DNA from: Chloroflexota bacterium
GTDB lineage: Bacteria; Chloroflexota; Dehalococcoidia; Lucifugimonadales; Lucifugimonadaceae
Direction: 5' to 3'
DNA: 15,799 bases
Assembly: GCA_016189845.1 (NCBI GenBank)
Contig: JACPRT010000105.1
Coordinates: 1 to 15,799, forward strand
In this document: in pieces, positions 1 to 7,095 of the stretch
How the letters are laid out: the number at the start of each line of letters is the position of its first letter
Numbering within the stretch: position 1 is the stretch's first letter
Position numbers and translations under genes: made by a program
The notes under the pieces: generated by a model
What the model was told of the DNA's origin: nothing
Databases searched by the model: none
What the model saw: the letters and a program-made list of their open reading frames with translations, nothing else

Positions 1-130
1 GCTGCTGCTCGATCAGGCGTACATCCGGGACCCCGGCAAGACCGTCCGAGAGGTCGTCACCGAGGTGATCGCGAAGACCGGCGAGAACATCCGTGTGAGG
101 CGTTTCAGCCGGTTCGCGCTGGGCGAGTAG
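1..130 (+). CDS. tsf: Elongation factor Ts, C-terminal end (partial)
   Basis: This is the last 42 codons of a gene that begins left of the window; the reading frame starts at base 2 and stops with TAG at 128-130. The fragment contains [23 protein letters not shown] and a final FALGE, which match the conserved C-terminus of EF-Ts (family pattern: KTV followed by GENI.vRRF.RfelGe). EF-Ts is the cytoplasmic nucleotide exchange factor that recycles EF-Tu from its GDP to its GTP form. The next gene, pyrH, starts only 7 bp downstream, which is the classic rpsB-tsf-pyrH-frr order, so co-transcription is likely. Domain structure upstream cannot be judged from this fragment. Confidence 0.93.
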   Translation, partial: LLLDQAYIRDPGKTVREVVTEVIAKTGENIRVRRFSRFALGE

Positions 131-137
131 GGCCCGC

Positions 138-878
138 ATGGGCGACACCAAGTTCGGGCGGATCGTTCTCAAACTGAGCGGCGAATCGCTCAAGGGGAAG
201 CGAGCGTCGGGGCTCGACCCCGAGACCGTGCGCTTCGTGGCCGAGGAAGTCGCCGCGGCGTTTCGCATCGGTGTGCAGGTCGGCCTGGTGGTCGGCGGGG
301 GTAACATCTGGCGCGGCTCGGAGTACGAGGCGGCAGGAATGGACCGCTCGACTGCCGACAGCGCCGGAATGCTCGCCACGATCATCAACGCCCTCGCCCT
401 TCAGGACGCGCTCGAACGGCTCGGCGTCACGGTCCGGACGCAGACGGCGCTTGCGATGCCGTCGGTGGCAGAGCCGTACATACGCAGGCGCGCCATCCGG
501 CACATGGAGAAGGGGCGGATCGTCATCTTCGCCGGCGGAACGGGCAACCCTTACATGTCGACGGACACGGCGGCCGCGCTTCGCGCCCTGGAGATAGGCG
601 CCGACGCGCTGCTGATGGCCAAGAACAACGTCGATGGCGTATACACCGCGGATCCACGCAAGGACACAACCGCGACCAAGCTCACGCACATCACGCATAT
701 CGATGCCCTGCGGCGCCGGCTGGGCGCGCTTGAAAGTACCGCGTTGTCGCTCTGCATGGACAACGCCCTGCCGATCGTTGTCTTTAATATGTTCACTCCG
801 GGCAACCTGACCAGGGTGCTCGAGGGCGAGTCCGTGGGGACGCTGATTACGGAGAAGGTGCCCGCCCCGGCCACGTAG
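138..878 (+). CDS. pyrH: UMP kinase (uridylate kinase)
   Basis: A 246-residue protein of the amino-acid-kinase fold, the usual length for bacterial UMP kinase, which phosphorylates UMP to UDP with ATP in pyrimidine nucleotide synthesis. Visible motifs in order are: the N-terminal KLSGESL phosphate-binding strand, VGGGNIWRG, the helix [46 protein letters not shown] and [14 protein letters not shown]. The family usually has DYMGMLAT before the long helix; here it reads DSAGMLAT, a mild variant. The ATG at 138 lies 7 bp after the tsf stop and gives a normal N-terminus. No strong Shine-Dalgarno sequence is visible (only G-rich bases around the tsf stop), so translational coupling to tsf is plausible. 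A downstream frr gene supports the call. Confidence 0.97.
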   Translation: MGDTKFGRIVLKLSGESLKGKRASGLDPETVRFVAEEVAAAFRIGVQVGLVVGGGNIWRGSEYEAAGMDRSTADSAGMLATIINALALQDALERLGVTVRTQTALAMPSVAEPYIRRRAIRHMEKGRIVIFAGGTGNPYMSTDTAAALRALEIGADALLMAKNNVDGVYTADPRKDTTATKLTHITHIDALRRRLGALESTALSLCMDNALPIVVFNMFTPGNLTRVLEGESVGTLITEKVPAPAT

Positions 879-931
879 TTCCGTCGTCAGCGCGCCAGGG
901 CGTTAGCGCACCAGGAAGGACTAGCGAGGCG

Positions 932-1489
932 ATGACCACGCAGCAGCTGGATGTGGCGAAGAACAAGATGCACGCTGCGGTCGACATCCTCCAGAAGGAC
1001 CTGCACGCCGTGCGCACCGGGCGGGCGAGTCCAGGCATGGTCGAGAACCTGGCGATCGAATACGCCGGCTCGACGCTCGCGCTGAAGCAGCTCGGCCAGA
1101 TCACCGCTCCGGACGCCCGCATGCTCATGGTCCAGCCCTGGGACCCGGGCTCGGTCACCGCGATCGAGAAAGCGATCCGCAACTCCGACCTCAGCATCGC
1201 TCCCCAGGTCGACGGCCGGGTCATCCGGTTGCCCATCCCGGCGCTCACCGAGGAAAGGCGGCGGGATATCGTGAAGCTTGTGCACCGCCGCGTTGAAGAA
1301 GCCAAGATAGCCGTCCGCAACGTACGGCGCGACGCGCTGGAGGGAATCCGAAAGCTCGAGAAGGACAGCCAGGTCTCGCAGGACGAGTCGAGGCGGGCCC
1401 AGACCGATCTTCAGAAGCAGACCGACGCCGCGATCGCACAGATCGACCAGATCAGCAAGAAAAAAGAAGACGAGGTAATGGCGGTCTAG
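932..1489 (+). CDS. frr: Ribosome recycling factor
   Basis: A 185-residue protein, exactly the standard RRF length. RRF acts with EF-G to split the post-termination ribosome complex and free it from mRNA. The conserved features are HAVRTGRASPGMVENL near residues 25-40, a central beta domain with QPWDPGSVTAIEKAIRNSDL, the RLPIPALTEERRRDIVK turn, and a long charged C-terminal helix ending in DQISKKKEDEVMAV. The ATG at 932 is preceded by AGGAAGGA at 913-920 and GAGG at 925-928, either of which could bind the ribosome. The 53-bp gap after pyrH is the widest between any two genes of the first block, but I see no clear promoter in it. uppS follows 4 bp after the stop. Confidence 0.97.
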   Translation: MTTQQLDVAKNKMHAAVDILQKDLHAVRTGRASPGMVENLAIEYAGSTLALKQLGQITAPDARMLMVQPWDPGSVTAIEKAIRNSDLSIAPQVDGRVIRLPIPALTEERRRDIVKLVHRRVEEAKIAVRNVRRDALEGIRKLEKDSQVSQDESRRAQTDLQKQTDAAIAQIDQISKKKEDEVMAV

Positions 1490-1493
1490 CGCC

Positions 1494-2240
1494 TTGATTA
1501 CACAAGAGCATCACAACGTACCGCAGGGTCTAGCGGCCGACGCCCACGGCAGGGCCATTCCGGCTCACGTGGCCATCATCATGGACGGCAACGGCCGCTG
1601 GGCCCAGGCGCGGCGCCAGCCACGCAAGGAAGGCCACCGTGCAGGCACCGGCAACGTGCGCCGCGTGATCCAGCACCTGGCAAAGAGCGGTGTTAAGCAC
1701 GTAACTCTCTTCGCGTTCTCGACCGAGAACTGGGAGCGTCCGCAGGAGGAGGTCTCCTTCCTGATGGAGCTCGTGCGGGAGGTCATCAGGAGCGAGGTCG
1801 CGGAGCTGCACCGGCAGAACGTACGGGTGCGGCATCTGGGCACCCTGGACCGGCTGGCGCGCGAATTCCGGCACGAGATCGAGGAGGCGGTCGGGCTGAC
1901 TGTCCGAAACACCGGGATGACGTTGAACGTCGCGTTCAACTACGGCGGCAGGGACGAAATCGTGCGGGCGGTGCGGCGGATCCTCGCCGATGGCGTCCCG
2001 GAAGAAGACGTCGACGAGGCCCTGTTCCGGCGCTACCTGTACTGCCCCGAACTCCCGGATCCCGACCTCGTGATCCGCACGGGCGGCGAGTTCCGGATCA
2101 GCAATTTCCTGCTGTGGCAATCGGCGTACAGCGAGTTCTACTCCACCCCGACCCACTGGCCCGATTTTGGCCCCGAGGACGTCGACCGCGCCCTGGAGGC
2201 CTACGCACGGCGTCAGCGGCGCTTCGGCAAGATCGAATAG
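1494..2240 (+). CDS. uppS: Undecaprenyl diphosphate synthase (cis-prenyltransferase)
   Basis: A 248-residue protein of the cis-prenyltransferase family, which extends farnesyl diphosphate with isopentenyl diphosphate to make the C55 lipid carrier for cell-wall glycans. Family motifs are clear: HVAIIMDGNGRWAQ (catalytic Asp in MDGNGRW, about residue 31), FAFSTENWERPQEEV, NVAFNYGGRDEIV, and the C-terminal PDLVIRTGGEFRISNFLLWQ followed by YSEFYSTPTHWPDF. The Phe after GGE is unusual; many homologues have a polar residue there. The start is TTG at 1494, 4 bp after the frr stop, giving 26 residues before HVAIIMDGNG, which is normal. An internal GTG at the Val of HVAIIM would cut too close to the motif. 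The enzyme's substrates come from the MEP pathway, two genes of which lie downstream. Confidence 0.96.
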   Translation: MITQEHHNVPQGLAADAHGRAIPAHVAIIMDGNGRWAQARRQPRKEGHRAGTGNVRRVIQHLAKSGVKHVTLFAFSTENWERPQEEVSFLMELVREVIRSEVAELHRQNVRVRHLGTLDRLAREFRHEIEEAVGLTVRNTGMTLNVAFNYGGRDEIVRAVRRILADGVPEEDVDEALFRRYLYCPELPDPDLVIRTGGEFRISNFLLWQSAYSEFYSTPTHWPDFGPEDVDRALEAYARRQRRFGKIE

Positions 2241-2251
2241 CCGGCTCGGAC

Positions 2252-3124
2252 TTGGGACCGGTCGCATCCGCGGCGGCCAGCGCCGGCAGCGCCGCCGCAG
2301 ACCGATCCGGCGCATTGAAGCGCCGCCTTGCCAGCGCAGCCGTAGGACTCCCGGTCCTCGCGGCCGCCGTCCTGCTCGGATGGCAGGCCGCGGCCGCAGC
2401 CGCGGCCTGCGCGGCCCTGGCAGCCGGCTGGGAGGCTGCGGGGCTCGCCAGGATCGCCGGCGTCCCCAGGGTGACCCTGGCGGCCGCGCCTGCCACGGTG
2501 GTCCTCGCAGGGCTCGCCTTCGCCGGACTGCTGCCCTCCTCGTTCGGGCTCGCCGCCCTGGCGGCCGCCATGCTGGCCGTGGTCGCCCTTCCGAGGCGCC
2601 GGGCAGGCGCCCGCATCAGGTACCTGGCCGTCGGCGCCGCGCTGTATTTCGGCGCGATGCTCGCATTCGCAGCGCCGTTGAGCGCCCTGCTTCCCGACGG
2701 CCGCCTCTGGCTAGCCTTCGCGCTGCTCGTGACCTTCGCGGTCGACAGCGCGGCGTACTTCACGGGACGGTCGATCGGCAGGCGGAGACTCGCACCGTCG
2801 ATCAGCCCCGGAAAGACATGGGAGGGCACGGCCGGCGGGATCGTGGCCGGGGCGGCCGCCGGCGCCGTACTGCCGGTCATCCTGGTCGCGCTTGCGGCCG
2901 GCGGCGAGTTCGCACTCCGGCCAGCGGCCGGCGCGGCGCTGGGGGTAGTGATGGCAGCGGCGGCGGTGCTCGGAGACCTCTCGGAATCGTGGCTGAAGCG
3001 CCGCGCAGGCGTCAAAGACGCAGGCGGCTTGATCCCTGGTCACGGCGGATTCCTGGACCGCCTCGACTCCCTGGCGCCGAATCTGGCCATCGTATACTAC
3101 GCGGCGTCATGGGTGAGCGGTTGA
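2252..3124 (+). CDS. cdsA: Phosphatidate cytidylyltransferase (CDP-diacylglycerol synthase)
   Basis: An integral membrane protein that makes CDP-diacylglycerol from CTP and phosphatidate, the branch point to bacterial phospholipids. It is extremely Ala/Gly/Leu-rich with many hydrophobic segments. The diagnostic region near the C-terminus includes GRSIGRRRLAPSISPGKTWEG and then LSESWLKRRAGVKD followed by PGHGGFLDRLDS, the CdsA signature. The start is uncertain: TTG at 2252 (290 residues, 11 bp after uppS) is taken here. TTG at 2315 gives MKRRLASAAVGLPV and 269 residues, which resembles typical CdsA N-termini and is a serious alternative; neither has a good Shine-Dalgarno sequence. A GTG at 2114 would overlap uppS by 127 bp and is unlikely. 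The stop at 3122-3124 overlaps the start of dxr. Confidence 0.93.
   Translation: MGPVASAAASAGSAAADRSGALKRRLASAAVGLPVLAAAVLLGWQAAAAAAACAALAAGWEAAGLARIAGVPRVTLAAAPATVVLAGLAFAGLLPSSFGLAALAAAMLAVVALPRRRAGARIRYLAVGAALYFGAMLAFAAPLSALLPDGRLWLAFALLVTFAVDSAAYFTGRSIGRRRLAPSISPGKTWEGTAGGIVAGAAAGAVLPVILVALAAGGEFALRPAAGAALGVVMAAAAVLGDLSESWLKRRAGVKDAGGLIPGHGGFLDRLDSLAPNLAIVYYAASWVSG
2383..2410 (+). repeat. 12-bp perfect GC inverted repeat inside cdsA
   Basis: Bases 2383-2394 are the exact reverse complement of 2399-2410, separated by the four bases CGCA. Eleven of the twelve base pairs are G-C. The stretch encodes a polyalanine run (alternating GCC and GCG codons) in the first membrane region of CdsA, so the symmetry may simply follow from Ala codon choice. 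If it forms in RNA it would be very stable. No T-rich tract follows, so it is not an intrinsic terminator. Confidence 0.6.
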
Positions 3125-4254
3125 AGCGGGTCGCGATCCTCGGGTCAACCGGGTCCGTCGGGACCCAGACGCTGGACGTGATCCGCTCGTTCCCCGGCGA
3201 ACTCCGCGTCGTCGCCCTGGCCTCCGGGCGCAACGACAAGCTCCTGCAGGAACAGATCCTGGAGTTTCGCCCCCGCTACGTGCACTCCGGCAACGGACCG
3301 CTCCCCCAGAGCGACGGCATCACGCAGGTCTCCGACCTTGTACAGCTGGCGACGTGTCCGGACGCCGACATCGTGGTCGTGGCGACGGTCGGCGTGGCCG
3401 GGCTGAGGCCCACCATCGCCGCCCTCCGGGCCGGACGGCCGGTTGCCCTCGCCAACAAAGAGGTCATCGTGATTGCCGGCGAGCAGGTGATGGCGGCTTC
3501 CCGAGAGAGCGGCACGCCGATCCTGCCGGTCGACAGCGAGCCATCGGCGGTGTGGCAGTGCATGGCTGGAGAGACGGCCGCCGTGCGCCGCCTGATCATC
3601 ACCGCTTCGGGGGGGGCCTTCCGCGGGCGAACCTGGGACTCGCTTGCGGACGTATCTCCTGAAGAGGCCCTCAAGCATCCGACGTGGCGGATGGGGCGCA
3701 AGATAACGATCGATTCGGCGACGCTGGCCAACAAGGCGTTCGAGGTGGTCGAGGCCCATTACCTGTTCGGCATCCCGTACGAGCAGATCGAAGTTGTCAT
3801 CCACAGGCAGAGCATCGTGCACTCCATGGTCGAATTCGCCGACGGCTGCGTGAAGGCGCAGATCGGCCCTCCCGATATGCGCTTCCCGATCCAGGTGGCG
3901 CTCTTCCACCCGGACCGCCGGGCAAACCCTCGCCTGCCTCGCTGGAACGCGGTAGAAACCGGATCGCTGACGTTCGAGAACATGGAACCCGCGCGCTATC
4001 CATGCTTTAACCTGATACTTGAGTACGCCATGCGCGGCGGGACGTGGCCGGCCGCGGTGGCGGGCGCCGACGAGGCGGCGGTCGACCTGTTCCTTGGCCG
4101 CGCAATCCGATTCACATCCATACCTGAGGTGATCAAGACGACCCTGGCCGCGCATTCGCCAATCGAGTCACCGTCCGTCGACGACGCCATCGGCGCCGCT
4201 CGCTGGGCGCGCGACTTCGCCATGGCATTCGCGGCGGGCCGCGCCCCGCGATGA
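3109..4254 (+). CDS. dxr: 1-deoxy-D-xylulose 5-phosphate reductoisomerase
   Basis: A 381-residue enzyme of the MEP isoprenoid pathway that converts DXP to MEP with NADPH and a divalent metal. Visible are the Rossmann motif ILGSTGSVGTQTLDVI (residues 10-25), NKEVIVIAGE (116-125), the metal-binding VDSE (Asp142, Glu144), TASGGAFRG, HPTWRMGRKITIDSATLANK with Glu212 in the following FEVVEAH, and HRQSIVHSMVEF. The residue after VDSE is Pro145; in the E. coli enzyme this is His153. The C-terminal NAANE-type motif reads GADEAAVDLF. ATG at 3109 overlaps cdsA by 16 bp; TTG at 3121 (MKRVAILGSTG), overlapping as TTGA, is a good alternative start. The protease gene downstream overlaps by ATGA. Confidence 0.96.
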   Translation: MGERLKRVAILGSTGSVGTQTLDVIRSFPGELRVVALASGRNDKLLQEQILEFRPRYVHSGNGPLPQSDGITQVSDLVQLATCPDADIVVVATVGVAGLRPTIAALRAGRPVALANKEVIVIAGEQVMAASRESGTPILPVDSEPSAVWQCMAGETAAVRRLIITASGGAFRGRTWDSLADVSPEEALKHPTWRMGRKITIDSATLANKAFEVVEAHYLFGIPYEQIEVVIHRQSIVHSMVEFADGCVKAQIGPPDMRFPIQVALFHPDRRANPRLPRWNAVETGSLTFENMEPARYPCFNLILEYAMRGGTWPAAVAGADEAAVDLFLGRAIRFTSIPEVIKTTLAAHSPIESPSVDDAIGAARWARDFAMAFAAGRAPR

Positions 4255-5891
4255 CAGCCGTCTACGGCGTCCTGACGTTCCTTGCGGTCCTCGGGCCGCT
4301 CGTCATCCTCCACGAGCTTGGCCACCTCATCGTGGCCAGGCTGATGAAGGTGAAGGTGATCGAGTTCGGCTTCGGGTTCCCTCCGCGCGCCTTCGGGCTG
4401 TGGACGGGGCGCACGAGGGTCCGGATCGACGCCGGGACGCTGTTCGACGAGCCCCTTTCACGCGACGACCTGCCGGTCGGTCGGCAGGTCGCAGTCGTCA
4501 CGATGAAGGACGCGAACGGGGAGCTGGTCGCACGGCACGTTTCGATCGACAAGGACCGCCCTAAGGGCGCGCCCGGGCTGATTTTTGGCAAGCTGCGGAC
4601 GGCAGGGCCGGAACGGCTCGAGATCTCGGAAATGGTCTGGTCGTTCAACTGGCTGCCGCTGGGCGGCTTCGTGAAGATGATCGGCGAAGAAGACCCCTCG
4701 GCCGAAGGCTCCCTGGCCAGCAAGAGCCGGCTTGCCCGCGCGTTCGTCCTGGCCTCCGGCGCAGGCGTGAACGCCATCATCCCGTTCGTGCTGTTTGCGG
4801 CGATCTTCATGGTCCCGCAGGACCGGACGGTCGGCCGCGTGATGATCACCGGCACGATGCCCGGGGCGCCGGCCGAAGGGGCAGGCCTCAGGGAGGGCGA
4901 CGTCGTCCGCCGCGTCGACGGCCGTGAGATCGAGACGATCGTGGACCTGCAACAGGCGGTGACGCTGAGACTTGGCGCCGAGAGCCGGTGGGAGGTCCAG
5001 CGCGGGATACCCGACCCGGCGCCCGAGCCGGGCGGGCCGCGCTTCCAGTACCGCAACGAGACGGAGACGGTCACGATCGTGCCCAGGTGGAAGCCGCCGG
5101 TGCGTGACGTCGTCGTCGAGGCCAGCGACCCGCAGACGCAGGTCCCGCTATGGCGTGCCCGTCAGGTCGACCCGGCGGCCGGCATCAGCAATTCCGTGGT
5201 CGTCGTGGAGAGTCCGGCGGATACGACGCGTGAGATCTCTCTGGAGGACGCGCGGAAGCTGAACCCCGGGATTCAGCGAGGGGCGGTTCTGCGCGTGGTG
5301 CGGACCGTCACGTACCCCCTTACCCAGATTTCACTGGACGATGCGCGCCGTCACGACTCCTCGCTCGGCATCAACACCCGGCTTCAGGAGGGCGCCGTCG
5401 GGATCACGATCGGGATGACCCTCCCCGTCCGTGAGCGGGCCGGAAAGGACCCGTGGTCGGCCCTCGTGGCGTCGGTCAGGCAGGTCGGCGACATCCTGGT
5501 GCTCACCAAGAACGGCATCACCGGCGTCGTCGTCGGCAGCACCAACCCGCAGCTCGAAGGGCCAACGACGATCGGGCCGGTCGGGATCGGTCAGCTGACG
5601 GGGGAGATCGCGACCTCGGAAGCGGGCGGCCCGGCCAAGGTGATCACGCTGGTCAGCCTCGCAGCCACCCTCTCGCTGAGCCTTGCGATCATCAACATCC
5701 TGCCCATTCCTGCATTGGACGGCGGCCGCCTCCTGTTCGTCATCATCGAATGGGCGCGCGGCGGGAAGCGAATCTCGCCGGAGCGGGAGGGTCTGGTACA
5801 TTTGGCCGGCATGATCATGATCCTGGCGCTGGTCGCGTTGATAAGCGTGCAGGACGTGCTGCGAATCTTCCGCGGGGAGAGATTCTTCTGA
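4251..5891 (+). CDS. rseP: Site-2-type (RIP) zinc metalloprotease with PDZ domain and large insertions
   Basis: A 546-residue membrane protease of the RseP/RasP family (peptidase M50), which cuts membrane-embedded substrates such as anti-sigma factors or signal-peptide remnants. The zinc motif HELGH is at residues 21-25 in the first hydrophobic segment, WLPLGGFVKMIGEED at 134-147, the GxxxN-type segment ASGAGVNAIIPF at 168-179, a PDZ domain around 195-285 (GAPAEGAGLREGDVVRRVDG), and the third catalytic motif NILPIPALDGGRLLF at 482-496, followed by a last hydrophobic segment at 517-533. The family usually has about 350-450 residues. The excess lies in residues 51-130 and 286-395, the second containing three 31-residue repeats. 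All catalytic motifs are intact. ATG at 4251 overlaps the dxr stop (ATGA), implying coupled translation. The substrate cannot be told from the context. Confidence 0.93.
   Translation: MTAVYGVLTFLAVLGPLVILHELGHLIVARLMKVKVIEFGFGFPPRAFGLWTGRTRVRIDAGTLFDEPLSRDDLPVGRQVAVVTMKDANGELVARHVSIDKDRPKGAPGLIFGKLRTAGPERLEISEMVWSFNWLPLGGFVKMIGEEDPSAEGSLASKSRLARAFVLASGAGVNAIIPFVLFAAIFMVPQDRTVGRVMITGTMPGAPAEGAGLREGDVVRRVDGREIETIVDLQQAVTLRLGAESRWEVQRGIPDPAPEPGGPRFQYRNETETVTIVPRWKPPVRDVVVEASDPQTQVPLWRARQVDPAAGISNSVVVVESPADTTREISLEDARKLNPGIQRGAVLRVVRTVTYPLTQISLDDARRHDSSLGINTRLQEGAVGITIGMTLPVRERAGKDPWSALVASVRQVGDILVLTKNGITGVVVGSTNPQLEGPTTIGPVGIGQLTGEIATSEAGGPAKVITLVSLAATLSLSLAIINILPIPALDGGRLLFVIIEWARGGKRISPEREGLVHLAGMIMILALVALISVQDVLRIFRGERFF
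4466..4491 (+). repeat. 10-bp inverted repeat inside rseP
   Basis: CGACCTGCCG at 4466-4475 is the exact reverse complement of 4482-4491, with the loop GTCGGT. It lies in the part of the gene that encodes the first extra segment of the protease (around residues 72-81). No T-rich run follows. It may be incidental in GC-rich DNA. Confidence 0.5.
5142..5420 (+). repeat. Three 31-residue coding repeats in the protease insertion
   Basis: The protein encoded here repeats with an exact period of 31 residues: VPLWRARQVDPAAGI begins at residue 298, ISLEDARKLNPGIQ at 329 and ISLDDARRHDSSLGI at 360. Copies 2 and 3 are closest (ISL, Glu or Asp, then DAR and a basic residue). Copy 1 keeps the hydrophobic start, the AR pair, an Asp/Asn-Pro and a following beta-like run of valines. 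The DNA copies have diverged, so the duplication is old. The block lies between the PDZ domain and the C-terminal membrane domain. Confidence 0.75.
5875..5882 (+). promoter_or_regulatory. Ribosome binding site of ispG
   Basis: GGGGAGAG lies 8 bases upstream of the first ATG at 5891, at good spacing. It supports the first of two adjacent ATG codons (5891 and 5894), although both remain possible. It lies within the end of the protease gene. Confidence 0.65.
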
Positions 5892-7051
5892 TGATGCGTC
5901 GGCGCGCCGCGAAAGAGATATCGGTCGGCGGCGTAAGGGTCGGAGGCCGCAACAACGCGGTCGCCGTGCAGTCGATGACCAAGGGCGACACGCGGGACGT
6001 CGACAAGACGGTAGCGGAGATAAAGGGCGCCGAGGCGGAAGGCTGCGAGATCATCCGCGTGGCCGTGCCCGACATGGCGGCCGCGGATGCGCTTGTCGAA
6101 ATCAGGCGGGGCATATCGATCCCGCTGATCGCCGATATCCATTTCCACTACGAGCTCGCCCTGGCATCGATCCGCAATGGCGTCGATGGTCTCCGGTTGA
6201 ATCCCGGCAATATCCGCGACGCCGGCAAGGTCCGAGAAGTCGTCAAAGCGGCCAAACAGGCGCGGGTTCCCATCCGCATCGGCGTGAATTTCGGGAGCCT
6301 GCCGCCCGTGGGCAAGATCGGCGCGGTGGGCAGCGCCCGCAGGGTCACGGACGGCGTGAACGAGCTGCCGACGATCGCAGAGGCGCTCGCCCGGGGACAG
6401 GCCGATGCATACACCGTCGTAGATCACATGGTCGCGACCGCGCTCTGGGAGATCTCCATCCTGGAGGCGCTCGACTTCGACGACATCAAGATCTCTCTCA
6501 AGGCATTCGACGTCCCCACCACGGTCGAGTCGTACCGGCGGCTGGCGGCGATGGTCCCCTATCCGTTCCACCTGGGAATCACCGAGTCCGGCACGGTCCG
6601 TACCGGTAGCATCCGCAGCGCGGTGGGCCTGGGTGTGCTGCTCTACGAGGGGATTGGCGACACGATCAGGGTCTCGCTCGCAGGAGACTGCCGGGAAGAG
6701 GTCAAGACCGGCTTCGAGATACTGAAGTCGCTGAACCTTCGCACCAAAGGCGTCACGCTGGTCGCTTGTCCCAGCTGCGGCCGCGCCGACATCGAGGTCC
6801 TGCGCCTGACCGCGCAGGTCGACGAGCTCCTCAAGGGCCGGGACACGCCGATCAAGGTCGCGGTCATGGGGTGCGAGGTCAACGGGCCCGGTGAGGCCAA
6901 GGACGCCGACGTTGGCATCGCAGGCGGGAACGGACGCGCCGTTATTTTCAGGAAGGGCGTGAAGGCGCGCGTGGTCCCGGAGTCCGAGATGCTGCAGGCG
7001 CTGATGGCCGAGGTCGAAAAGGCCGAAGAGGCGCTCAAAGCCCGGGCGTAG
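5891..7051 (+). CDS. ispG: 4-hydroxy-3-methylbut-2-enyl diphosphate synthase (GcpE)
   Basis: A 386-residue iron-sulfur enzyme of the MEP pathway that reductively opens ME-cPP to HMBPP. The N-terminal TIM-barrel domain shows AVQSMTKGDTRDV (residues 25-37), PLIADIHFHYELAL, GLRLNPGNI, RIGVNFGSLP and HLGITESGTVRTG. The C-terminal domain holds the 4Fe-4S ligands Cys293 and Cys296 in CPSCGR and Cys328 in MGCEVNGPGE, with the conserved Glu335 of NGPGE. All expected residues are present. The length is within the range of the single-domain-insert bacterial type. The start is ATG 5891, which overlaps the protease stop by one base; a second ATG follows directly. It shares the operon with dxr, two of the MEP steps in one transcript. 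Confidence 0.97.
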   Translation: MMRRRAAKEISVGGVRVGGRNNAVAVQSMTKGDTRDVDKTVAEIKGAEAEGCEIIRVAVPDMAAADALVEIRRGISIPLIADIHFHYELALASIRNGVDGLRLNPGNIRDAGKVREVVKAAKQARVPIRIGVNFGSLPPVGKIGAVGSARRVTDGVNELPTIAEALARGQADAYTVVDHMVATALWEISILEALDFDDIKISLKAFDVPTTVESYRRLAAMVPYPFHLGITESGTVRTGSIRSAVGLGVLLYEGIGDTIRVSLAGDCREEVKTGFEILKSLNLRTKGVTLVACPSCGRADIEVLRLTAQVDELLKGRDTPIKVAVMGCEVNGPGEAKDADVGIAGGNGRAVIFRKGVKARVVPESEMLQALMAEVEKAEEALKARA

Positions 7052-7095
7052 CCATCACGGTCTACCGCTGGACTGGCGGCGGGCAGAGGCATCTA

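Noticed and set aside
879..931. Promoter between pyrH and frr
   Set aside because: The 53-bp gap has no convincing -35/-10 pair; only ribosome-site-like sequences are visible.
2167..3108. Upstream extension of dxr through cdsA and the end of uppS in the same frame
   Set aside because: The extension is an Arg/Gly-rich shadow of cdsA. The Dxr protein begins at the normal Rossmann motif, so the start is at 3109 or 3121.
5453..5890. Upstream extension of ispG inside the protease gene
   Set aside because: Arg/His-rich shadow of rseP. A good ribosome site at 5875-5882 precedes the ATG at 5891, and IspG begins normally there.
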